From Symsagittifera roscoffensis (lineage: Eukaryota > Xenacoelomorpha > Acoela > Convolutidae): a stretch of 64,000 bases of DNA. The DNA is taken from positions 21,771,547 through 21,835,546 of the forward strand of contig NC_087067.1 in NCBI RefSeq assembly GCF_963678635.1, read 5' to 3'. Shown piece by piece: positions 53,701 through 64,000 of this stretch (its first letter is position 1; each line of letters opens with the position of its first letter). Made by a program: the position numbers and the translations under genes. Under the pieces are notes generated by a model, which did no database searches, had not been told where the DNA came from, and saw nothing but the letters and a program-made list of their open reading frames with translations.

Positions 53701-56080
53701 AATTCATACAAAAAATTAATAAAATGGTCAATCTTTAAATCTGAAAGTTAGGACCTAGCCTTAACAGTTTTGAAGTAAAATTTGGCTGGAACAAATTGAT
53801 CACATTTTCAAAAACAACTTTTTTTGAAAAGGAAAAACCACACGCTATGTAAAGTACGAAAAGAGACAAAACTGCCCGTATCAGGGCGAAGCTCTGAATG
53901 TTATGACTGCCTTTTCAGGTGTATGGAACAGTAAAAACTTTAAAACAAATATAAAAAATATAATGAACTTTTTTTTCAAATTGAGATTTTTGTGAAATTC
54001 ATCACCCCGCACGCCGTGTAAAGTGCAGAGTGATTGATTTTGCTCCCATTAAAAGTCAAGAATGGCAAATAGATTCCCATGCTTATCAAACCGCGTTTTT
54101 TAACCCCCTTTTTTAATCCCCCTCATTTGACCACGGAATTAAATAACTTAGCCACAATTAAACCCCTTTCTAATACCAAATGTGAAATTTACTTGAAAAA
54201 TTAGAATCAAAGTGATATTTACTTGAAACGAGTTTGGTGCCAAAGCGTCGGTAAAAATCAAAACTTTAGCTGCGATTTTTTTTTGCAAAACAAAACGAAA
54301 TAAAATGCAGTCTGCCAAATCCGGCTTAGAATTGAACAGAAAGGAATAACCCCACTTTTCCTAATTTCCTCTCATATAACTCCAAAATTAGATAGCGTCG
54401 GTTAACATCAAAGCTTGAATTGAAAAAAAATTTTGCAAAACAAAGCGAAATTATACGCAAGCTGCTAAATGCGGCTTCGATCTGAACAGAAATCGCCATG
54501 TCGGGGGGATTAATAAAATGGGTTTAAAAATGCGGGGTGTTGAGCTTGGGAACAGGCAAATAGCCTGCTTCAACCAATGTCGAACAATTTCTAGGACGAA
54601 TTAAATCTCCGCTTACAAGTTGATAGCGCGAAATAATTTGCGCGTTAATTTTCCATGTTTGTCAAAATGGCAATCTTCAAACTCCGACATTTTACGAAGT
54701 ATTTTCTCAGGTGAATTTTTTTTTCAATTATAAGATTAAGACAACAGTACCTTTCCATTGACTAAAAAATTGTCAAAAATGGCTAGTCATAAAATCGAAA
54801 CTTTCTAACGAAAAATACAACCCGAGCACAAATACTCCGTTACTTTCGTTAAGAAAAACGGAGCAATAGTTTGCTTGCAGCAAAAAATTAAAGGGAACAA
54901 AAAAGCATGACTCAATTCAATTTGGAACATTTTCTGGGTCGGATTAAGTTTCCGCTTGGGCGTTAATGGCAAAAAAGATATCGCGTGTTGATATCCAAAA
55001 TTCATACAAAAAATCAATAAAATGGTCAATCTTTAAATCTGAATGTTAGGACCTAGCCTTAACAGTTTTGAAGTAAAATTTGGCTGGAACAAATTGATCA
55101 CATTTTCAAAAACAACTTTTTTGAAAAGGAAAAACCACACGCTATGTAAAGTACGAAAAGAGACAAAACTGCCCGTATCAGGGTGAAGCTCTGAATGTTA
55201 TGACTGCCTTTTCAGGTGTATGGAACATAAAAACTTTAAAACAAATATAAAAAATATAATGAACTTTTTTTTTCAAATTGAGATTTTTGTGAAATTCATC
55301 ACCCCGCACGCCGTGTAAAGTGCAGAGTGATTGATTTTGCTCCCATTAAAAGTCAAGAATGGCAAATAGATTCCCATGCTTATCAAACCGCGTTTTTTAA
55401 CCCTCTTTTTTAATCCCCCTCATTTGACCACGGAATTAAATAACTTAGCCACAATTAAACCCCTTTCTAATACCAAATGTGAAATTTACTTGAAAAATTA
55501 GAATCAAAGTGAAATTTACTTGAAACGAGTTTGGTATCATAGCATCGGTAAAAATCAAAGCTTTAGCTGCGAATTTTTTTGCAAAACAAAACGAAAAAAT
55601 ATGCAAAAACACGGGGTTAAAAACACGGGGTGATAAGCTTGAGAGCCGGCAAACAGCCTGTTTCCACCAAGGTGGAACTATTTCTAAGACAGATTTCTAT
55701 GACCATTTCAAAGATTAAATCTCCGCATACGAGTTAATAGCGCGAAATATATCTTTAGCGAAATATATCTTTTTCCAAATTGGCCAACATGGCAATCTTC
55801 AAACTACCATAACTTTACAATAAATGGTCACAAGAAAAACTTTTCTCAAATATAAGATCAAAACAACAATACGTTTTAGTTGACTAATTTTTTTTTGTCA
55901 AAATGACTTTGTAAAAATTCGAACATTGTCCGAAGAGAAAAACCATCGCGAGCACCAATATTCTGTTTTTTTCAGTAGGTAAGTCGGAACAATAGTTTGC
56001 TTAAAGCAAAAAACTAAATGGAACAAAAGCATGACTCAACTCAATTTGAAACAATTACTAGGTCGGATTAAGTTTACAAA
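44716..56080 (+). repeat. Tandem array of a 1.3-kb satellite, nine copies
   Basis: The anchor GCTCCCATTAAAAG recurs at 44994, 46283, 47571, 48871, 50149, 51446, 52745, 54042 and 55339, spacings of 1278 to 1300 bp. The last three intervals (1299, 1297 and 1297) are almost identical in sequence, while the left units differ more. Each unit carries the dispersed block GACAAGACTGCGCGTATCAGGGCGAAGCTC (in 20-base terms, ACTGCGCGTATCAGGGC) and a chance 74-77 codon minus frame. A decayed partial unit follows to about 56080. No gene is present. Confidence 0.93.
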
Positions 56081-58165
56081 AAAATGTTTGAAAAATTGTC
56101 AATTTTGAAATCCCCATACTTTTAGGAAAAATAGTCACCAGTTGACTTATTTTTATTTGAGCTAAAGGCATCAGTTTTTCCCGTGATAAAAAAAAACCCG
56201 GCAAAACTGGCTGGTTCAAAAATCGAATTTGATCGTGAACAAAAACCACCCTAAGCACAAAAATTCCGTCTTTTGTTTTCAGATGGAACAAAAAAGAAGT
56301 GACATTCTAATTTTTTTTACCCAGAGATGGTCGCCGAACTGTTATTTCAAAATGAAAAATTGTTTGTATGGATGGTCATTCAAACAATAGAAAGAAGGAT
56401 TGTTGAAAATTTTTAAAAAGACATAATAGTCTAAAAGCGAAACGAGTTCCTACCTCCCTGAAGGGTTTGTGGTGAAAAACGAGACAAACATTGACATAAG
56501 GTTAAATCTTACGGTGTCGCAGTGGCCTGACGATGTGCAACAACAGCCCCCAGGTTTTTTGTTACAACTCTTCCGATCTTCGGGGGTTGGCTAGCCCACA
56601 ATAAGCGTTGTGTAATACAGAGCGTTATCTGCTTTTTTAATTTATTTAATCATTGGTTTGTTATAACAATTTTAATCATTTATTGAATTCAAATCACTCA
56701 CTTTTTTCAGATTTTTGCGATTCAATGCATTTCCATAGCTGAATTGTTCTCGGCATTGTTTTAGATTATTATTTACTTTTGTTCCGAATTTCGAAAAAAA
56801 GTGATGGAGTTTTTTTTAGACAATGTCGACTTTTGCAGTATCAGTTTTTGGCAATTTTTTGTTGAGCAATTTTACAAAAAAAAAACAAATTAGTGAATGA
56901 ATATATCCTTGAGGGAAAACGGTGAGAAAAAAGCAACTTTTTCAATTCGATTATGTCCAAAATTATTCATGAGACTGACTGTTTTTAAAGGCTGTCCTGC
57001 TGTCGGCCTATTTTTTTCACAGACGAGAGCCCTTGTTCGCCTTAGGGATCTACAAAAACTGTTTTTAGGCATTCAAACTTGTGATGTCTCCAATTTTGTC
57101 TTCGAATCGCTTTCAGCATTAATTTTCTTCTTAAACTTGTCGCTGACAACAAATATTCAGGTACAAAAAATACATAACGGATGATGTCTAGTTATATATC
57201 ATATAACAACTCGCTTCAATCATGATTCGATTATTTAGAATGACAAAACACTTTACTTCGAGTCAAGTAAAACTGATTTTAAAAAATTTGGAAATTTAGT
57301 CAATTTTAGCGAGTGTAACATGTGAATAGAAAGAATAAAACAATTTACAAGCTATAAAACTAAAAGTTGTTAGCAAAAAAACAGTCACCTGAAAGTCTTG
57401 ATAAAACTTTTAGAAAATTTTTAGAAAATCAGTTGAAAGTCTTTAAAAAAATTTTTAGAAAATTTTAAGTTTTTATTGTTTTTGCTTCCAAACTTAGTCC
57501 CCTCTCTGTACACAAAACAATTAAACAATATGGAAAAAATACATCGTTTGCTGAAAAGTGTTTTTCATTAGAAATTACTGTGGTCGGAATTTTTTCAGCT
57601 AATTGAACATGAACTGGCAGCTATTGATTAACTATTATATTTTTTACAAAAACCCAGTCTATAATATTGACATGAGACACATTTTATTTTGCACATGTGT
57701 TTGTTTTTTTTTAATTTGAAATAATCTTGATGGTAATATTTTGTAAGGAAAGAACACGACCCAGTTTCATCAAATACATCTTTTCCTAGAAAACTGATTA
57801 TTTTCTTAAAAGCCCTTTTCCATTATTTTTTCAATTAGGATGGAAAAAAAACTTGAATCGTTTCTTAAAAATATTGTTTGAAAGCTTGGAATTCGATTAA
57901 AATCAGGGCATCCTTTCCTTTCATCATCTTTGCTAATTGAAAAAATGTTAGGATCCCCAGTCCAATCTGCCTCTCCACCAAAACATAATTCAAAGTCACA
58001 TTTCCTTCAAAATCCATTCAATGCGTTTTGAAGTTTTTTTGTTAACATAATGCGTTTCAAAAAAAGAGATTGTGTGAAACGGTTTGGCTTATATGCCCGA
58101 AATTATTTGTTCTTGCTATCGCATTTTATAAACAGGGTAAGGTTGATCGGAACACAGAAAAATGT
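56081..58165. other. Unassigned stretch
   Basis: No gene is supported. A less AT-rich segment at about 56500-56620 (GTGTCGCAGTGGCCTGACG and nearby) vaguely resembles a tRNA-type A box and might be a SINE relic. Otherwise nothing is recognised. Confidence 0.35.
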
Positions 58166-58740
58166 TGAAATGTTTCTTAAGCACAAATTAAACAAAACTG
58201 CTCGTATCAGGGCGAGGCACTGAATGTTCTGACTGCCTCTTAAGGTCTAAGGAGCAGTAATGACATGAAAAAAATTTAATGTAATAAACATAAAAAAATT
58301 TCTTTCTTCCTAAAATTTGAGATTTTTTGGGAAATTCATCCCTCCACGCGCCATATAAAGTACAAAGTGATAGATTTTGCTCCTAATTACAAATCAGTTA
58401 TGGCAAATAAGCTTCCTTCAAGGAATTTGCAACGATTTCTATGACGGATTAAATCTCCGCTTACGCGTTAATAGCGCGAAATATATCGCGCGCTAATTGT
58501 CTTAAATTGGCCAAAATGGCAATCTGCAAACCCCCATAACTTTACGAAAAATGATCACAGGTGAAATATCTTTTCAAATTTAAGCTCAAGACAACAAAAC
58601 CTTTTGAATTACAAAATTTTTTTGTCAAAAATGGCTAGTTAAAAAGGTCAAAAATTGTCTGAAGAAAAAAAACCTACCCGCCCGAGCACAAATATTTCCT
58701 TACTTTCGTTACGAAAGTCGGAGCAATCATCAAATGTGCC
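58166..58740 (+). repeat. Single diverged copy of the 1.3-kb satellite sequence
   Basis: In plus orientation it contains ACTGCTCGTATCAGGGCGAG, then TTAAATCTCCGCTTACGCG, then GAGCACAAATATTTCCTTAC in the same order as in the array units. It lies outside the array and supports a dispersed origin of the family. Confidence 0.7.
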
Positions 58741-61700
58741 TAATTCAATTCTGTTATATATTTTGTTTATTTCTCGCACAAATAAACGAAACAACTTTGA
58801 AAACAATATGTTTCTTTTTAAATCAATTGTGCTTATTATTGTGGTCAGAACTTTCTTTTTTGTTTGAATAAGAGAAGAACGAATGGAAAGATGCAAAAGG
58901 TTTATCTTAATTAGTCTCATTCCTGCTAAACTAGGCAAAAAGTTCAGCAGGTCAAGACGAAGTTCCAAAAATAGGACTTAGAACAAGCGCAAAAATTGAA
59001 CTTAACGCGCACAAATCCGAGCGGATTTTGAAAAATTACCAAAATCCCATATGAAGTCTGATATCCACCAAAAAAAGTTCGACAAAACATACTGGGCGAC
59101 ATTCATTGCAAGGTCAAACTATAAGCTCACTATTTGGTGTCTGTAGATCTCTGAAATCCAGAGACAAATCTTTAAACATGTTAAACTTTGTCGGAACGAT
59201 CAAAGAAAACGAAAAAACTGTAAGACTTTAAATCTCCATATGGTTTCACTGGCAAGTAATAACATATTTTGAAGTATTTTCATGATAGTAACTGAGTTTG
59301 ATTCAAATAACAGCCATAAATTTTGTCGGTTTTGTCAAAAGTTGGATTCATCATTCTCATAAAATCTCAATTCTTGTTTTAGCCATCAACGAGGTATACC
59401 CTCTGTCGAAAATTCAAACTTTACTGTAGGTCATCAATTTAAAAACAAAATTTTGTCAACAAATCGACATATTTATCTTCAGACTGAAACTTTGAGTTAT
59501 TCAGAGTGTTTTCAGGTCTAATTTTTAGCTGCAAATTGACCGACTAGCTTCAAAAGCATTCATACGCATTTTTTTTGCTAAGTGTCATTAAAAATCTGTT
59601 ACTCAAAAGAATAGCATTTGTGTCGCACAGCATATTAGTTTCTCTGGTCTCCTCAGCGAAAAAATAGATTAATAAAAAAGTAGACCAAAAACAGCAAACC
59701 CAGGAGCTATATCGGACTATTCGAGGGAGACTGATTTCCAATTAATTCGTGAAAATCTTGCCAACTTTTTTGGGTTTAACAAATTTGTTTTCCAGCGTTT
59801 AACTTCTTGATTTTTTTTTGTAAAAACAAATGAAATTATCGAAAGAAATTTTGAATTCACTAAAATGGAACATTATTGATCAAGAAGCGAATAAAAGAAT
59901 AGCGAATAGCATTTTATTATTTTTTGCAATTTTTTTTGTGATATTTCGATGTTTTGATCCTTGTAAAAATTAAAACCAATGGGGCTTTTTAATTTTTTCT
60001 GTGTTTTTCTACAAATATTCAAATGAAAGACAAGGAAAATTAAAGTGTCTTTTAATCGTAAGAAGTAGAAAATGTTCATGAAGAGCACCGACTGTAGTGA
60101 CAAAAACTTGTAGTGTTTTTTTTGGCATTGGATTTTTGAAAGTGCTGACCAAAAAACCGCAATTTTCGGCACGCTTAATTCCATCAAAATTGATAAAATT
60201 TGGAGCCGAAACATATTACGAATGATTTAAAAAGAAAATTTTCCGGTCGGTCTGCTGAAAGTGTTCATAAACACTTGAAAATCAGGACTCTATGGATGGC
60301 GCGGGGTGACATCCCTGAGTAAAAAAAAAAAGCGTCTGCATCAAACCACGCCCCCCCCCCAAAGTCCGCTTTTGACTAAGCACACCTCCTCATCGCTTGG
60401 TTTTCACATAAAAAATCTCAGTTTTAATCACTTTTGGTCGGGAGTATTTCCTGCAGTGTTATTAGTCATTTTTCTATACAACGTTGAGGGCCCATTTGGA
60501 GCACTTTACGTGCGCTTGGTTTTATATATGTATCAACAGCACTGCATAATAGGCAAGTTATGCCTTGCTGCCAACCTTCTCAATTCGAGTTGAGGCAAGC
60601 TAAGGTGTCTATCGAAAAGCATCTCAAACGTTTTACCACTTTCGGCTCATAATATTTCGAGAAACGATTATTTTGTTATTATGACAAGAACTTGTTCGCC
60701 ACAGTCAATTTTTTAAAAAACCGGTCACAATTGCCGTACTTGAGCACTTATTGGAAAATTTCGACCAAAAATTTGCGTCTTTTTCAAGCATTCCCGGAAC
60801 ACAAAAAAAACTATGTTCAGCGATTCAAAAATTATTTTCAGAGGAGGTTCAGAACTATACGTTTTGTTCTAGTTCTTCCTCAAACTTAATTTACTTAGAG
60901 GTGCAAAGCCGCGCTCAGTTAAATTTTAGGACAGAACAACAAATGAACCAGGACTCCATCTAGTGTTACACCATAGTTGATTTTTTAAATGACCGATAAT
61001 GAATCGTCATAACTAACGTACTGCTTACGATTCTCAATGTGTGACCTCAAAAGATTTACAAATTTTTCTCGTAAATCTTAGAGATCGCATTTTTCCCGTA
61101 AAATATTGTGATCAACGTTGTCGAATGTTTCGTAAAGTATTTTTACTTACACACGGAGCCACCATTTTCTTCTTCGTTCTCAACTGTCTTTCAGTGAAAT
61201 CTAAGATAGCATCGACTATGTTTTCTTCATTTGGGAATCTATACTAACATGCTACATCGTATTTTTTCAGAAAACTTCTCAAGCGCTTATTTTAAATTTT
61301 GCCTCATAATTGGTCGAAGAGATGAAGGTCAGTAATTACCGTACTCCTCGACATTATGCTATTTTTATGTATTGGTTTTAGAAATTACAAATTTAAGATT
61401 CTGTGGTGTTGTTTTATTTTCGACTAATTCTAATGAAAAAATTTTTAAAAATTTTGAGCACTAAAAGCTTTGTTTTTTATTCTCACCTCTGACTTTAATT
61501 TTTTCGATTTTTACGGCTCTGTTTATCATTTTTCTCTCATAGAAAGAGCATTTTTTTCAACGCAAACTTTTCAACTTTTTTTTGTTCCTGTATTTTTTTT
61601 CTATATTTTTTATTAGAATATGTAAATTTCTTCTAAATTGAGTTATTTGGATAAAAAGTTTGATTGCTTACAAAATATAAGAAGCTGCCATACAAACACA

Positions 61701-61922
61701 CTTTGCAAGAAAAAAAACCGATAAAATTTTGAAGTTTGGACCCAAAAATTTTTTTGTTCTTTAAAATGATGATTACTTTTCGTTAATTTCGAAAAAAAAC
61801 TGTGAAAATTTTGTCTTACAGTTTTCAAATATAGAAACTGTATGATGGCTCCTCTCACGGAATAAAAGTTTGCTTATTTTTATGTCAATACACCGCTAAT
61901 TAAAAGAAAACTACGTTTACAG
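58741..61922. other. Unassigned AT-rich stretch
   Basis: I see no gene, RNA gene or clear repeat. Open frames near 59873-60214 and 60306-60593 lack recognisable domains. A run of C at about 60349-60360 is the only notable composition change. Confidence 0.4.
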
Positions 61923-62294
61923 TCGATTACCCTGATTTCGAAAAAATTGTATGAAAACTGAACCTTTTTTTTTCATTGACTAAATGTATGTATTTGTATG
62001 ATTACCCATGTCGAGGTGATTGGCACATGTTTTGACTTTGAAAGTGGAGCAAGTGCATCTCCGACTGAAATTCTGCGGTCAAGAAGCAATTTTAGTCGAA
62101 AGATACACGATTTTGGTCGAGAAAGTCGAAACATACCCAACTTTGGTCAAGAAAATTGAAGCATAGGTCGAGCACATGTGTCGAGTTGAAGCACATGTGT
62201 CTGAGCACCTCGACCTGGGTAATCATACAATTCCACCCAATTAGTCTATGAAAAAACAGGTTTCATACATTTTTTTCGAAACCAGAGTAATCGA
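61923..62294. repeat. Foldback (MITE-like) element with arms of about 90 nt
   Basis: The left arm (about 61923-62018) reads CGATTACCCTGATTTCG at its start and GTATGATTACCCATGTCGAG near its inner end. The right arm (about 62206-62294) is its reverse complement with scattered mismatches; the inner 23 bases match at 22 positions. The loop of about 187 nt holds TCGA-rich repeats. No open frame lies inside. Confidence 0.78.
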
Positions 62295-63178
62295 AAAATA
62301 GGTCGAGCACGGTTGAAAAATAGGCCAAGCGTGGTCGAAACATAAGTCTAGCACAGTAGAAAAATAACAGATATCCTTCTATTTAGCCGAAACATAGGTC
62401 GAGCACAGTGGAAACATAGGTCGAGCACAGTCGATACATGAGTCGCGCACAGTGGAAACATAGATCACGCTCAGTCGAAACATAGGTCGAGCACAGTCGA
62501 AAGATAGGTCGAGCACAGTACGAAGTCGGTCGAGAAAGTCGAAGCATATCGATTTTTGATCGAGAAGGTCGAAACATATCTGCGCGGGGTCGAGAAAAAA
62601 AATGTTGTAACATTATCGGTCGAGAAATTCGAAAAAGTCGAAACATACCAATTTTTAGCCGAGAAAGTTAAAATGTATCTATGTGGGGTCGAAAAAACAA
62701 AACTTCAAAAAATTTCAGTCGAGAATGTCGAGAAAATCGGAACTTATCAATTTTTGGTCGAGAAAGTCGAAACGTTTCTATGCAGAGTCGAACAAAAAAA
62801 AGTTGTAAAAAATGTTGGTCGAGAATGTCGAGAAAGTCTAAACATAACAATTTTTGGTCGAGAAAGTCGAAACGTATCTATGCGGGTTCGAACAAACAAG
62901 TTTTAAAAAATGTCGGTCGACAATGTGGAGAAGGTCGAAACATATCAATTTTTAGTCAAGAAAGTCAAAACGTATCTGTACTGGGTCGGACAAAGTCGAA
63001 AACTTTTTTCGTTGGGTCGAGAAAACCAAAACATGCCAAAATTTGGTCGAGAAAGTCTAATACCGAAATGTGGTCGAGAAAGTCTAAACATGCCGAGAAC
63101 TGATTGAGCACCAATTTTTCCAATTTTTGGTTGAAAAATTCGCGACAAAGCGAGCACCTCGACCCGTGTAGCATTTTT
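62295..63178 (+). repeat. TCGA-rich minisatellite, units of about 22 and 99 bp
   Basis: The left part repeats CATAGGTCGAGCACAGTCGAAA-like units of about 22 bp. The right part repeats a unit of about 99 bp containing CAATTTTTGGTCGAGAAAGT near 62648, 62749, 62848 and 62945. It ends at GCGAGCACCTCGACCCGTG, similar to the inner end of the foldback arm. The overlapping open frames on both strands are by-products of the repeat. Confidence 0.85.
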
Positions 63179-64000
63179 GATCTATGTTGGACTGATAATT
63201 CTCAAAATTGCCTCCTAATGCTGCTCCTTTTTCGATTGTTTTTCGTATTTTAAAATTACCCCAGCTGAGATTGCTTCTACATGTCTATTTAAAGGGAAGC
63301 AATATTTTATGCTCAGAAGATTTTCAATTATGTTAGTGCTTTTGCTGTAGCTCTAAGTTTACACGGGTAGAAAATGTTTATTTTTGGTTACTTTTTCTTT
63401 TACCAGTCATACACCGTTATTCAGGCATAAAAACCGAGAAGAAGAGACCATTCTCAATTAATTTTATCATTGAAAGTTTATTATCTGATATTTTTGGATA
63501 CAAGTTGATTTTCGAATCAGAACACTTGCATAATCGTCACAGTCAAATGACCGCTTATAAAGCTTCTTTCGAATTTTCCCATTAATAAAAAAAGTTATTT
63601 TTTTTCAGGAAGTACGCAAAAATGTAGTTTTTTGGACATTTTGTAGATCAGTTTTCAATTTTTTTTTGTTTCTTTAATAATTGTAATGAAAATCATCTGA
63701 TGAGTTTGCTTCAAAATTTTTTTATAGCATTTTTTATTCTGTTTCCTTTTTTTCCTAACCATATTTTTTACAGCTCTTTTACAAATAGCGATATGAAAAA
63801 ATAGTTAATAAAGCTCCACCTATCAATCAATTTTTAATAAACTTGGAATATTTTTCACCCTATATTCGATAAACTTGAAGATACTTCACAACATGAAATT
63901 TCACTTATATCAGCCCCTTGTATAACTGTATGTTTAAATACACTTCATATTGTTTTTTTTTTGCAAGCTATTGCAAGCTAGGGATATTTCATGCTTCATT
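63179..64000. other. Unassigned AT-rich stretch
   Basis: Nothing recognisable. A short direct duplication (TTGCAAGCTA) sits at about 63961-63980. Confidence 0.4.

Noticed and set aside
52209-55029. Repeated 74-codon minus-strand ORFs at 52209, 53507 and 54805
   Set aside because: They recur because the 1.3-kb satellite recurs, they are truncated or altered in other units, and they show no domain.
56568-56579. CTCTTCCGATCT, identical to the end of a common sequencing adapter
   Set aside because: Only 12 bases match and the flanks are not adapter sequence, so chance is the better explanation.
62383-63174. Many overlapping ORFs on both strands
   Set aside because: The TCGA-rich minisatellite lacks stops in several frames; the peptides are simple repeats.
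1-64000. CRISPR arrays, bacterial operons and ribosomal RNA genes
   Set aside because: No direct-repeat and spacer pattern, no ribosome-binding-site-led operons and no rRNA-like sequence were seen; repeats are satellites and mobile elements.

Overview
The window comes from an AT-rich, repeat-rich eukaryotic genome, most likely an invertebrate animal. The reasons are retroviral-type and hAT mobile elements, a FLYWCH-domain gene relic, satellite arrays and no prokaryotic gene organisation. I cannot name the species. No intact host gene could be recognised; nearly everything that can be explained is mobile or repetitive DNA.

The centrepiece is an apparently complete LTR retroelement of about 18.1 kb (19758-37847) on the minus strand. 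It has two 408-bp LTRs (TG...CA) that differ at one visible position, and a 4-bp target duplication (ATAT). It sits inside a satellite of about 170-bp units, and one target unit is split by the insertion. In sense order, right to left, it carries: a 5' LTR; a tRNA-type primer site; a leader with splice-donor-like motifs; a 155-aa basic ORF overlapping the next ORF; a 2740-aa single-frame Gag-Pol of Ty3/Gypsy type (zinc knuckle, protease, RT with YLDD, RNase H, DD35E integrase, GPY/F); a TATA-like motif; an ATG-less 50-codon frame followed by two small hydrophobic ORFs; a 377-codon ORF with no ATG, absent from simple ORF lists; an 872-aa envelope-like glycoprotein; a 601-aa ORF of no recognised family; a probable 79-bp intron directly after its stop codon; about 1.5 kb of non-coding 3' DNA; and the 3' LTR. 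Several ORF junctions are ATGA or TAAATG overlaps, which suggests coupled termination and reinitiation or spliced polycistronic RNAs. This multi-ORF layout is the strongest candidate for an undescribed system.

To its left, 11365-13268 is a truncated, inverted relative keeping only the 3' non-coding part and one LTR. Further left are a hAT element with perfect 8-bp target duplications (10031-10852), a recent 2.2-kb tandem duplication (2339-7366) and a palindrome-bearing segment. Region 15119-16757 holds an inverted pair of roughly 400-bp repeats enclosing a 128-bp tandem repeat.

To its right are the rest of the split satellite (37852-38860), a minus-strand FLYWCH relic with an in-frame stop (42191-42720), nine tandem copies of a mosaic 1.3-kb repeat (44716-56080), and a foldback element next to a 99-bp minisatellite (61923-63178). 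The remaining stretches show nothing I can assign.
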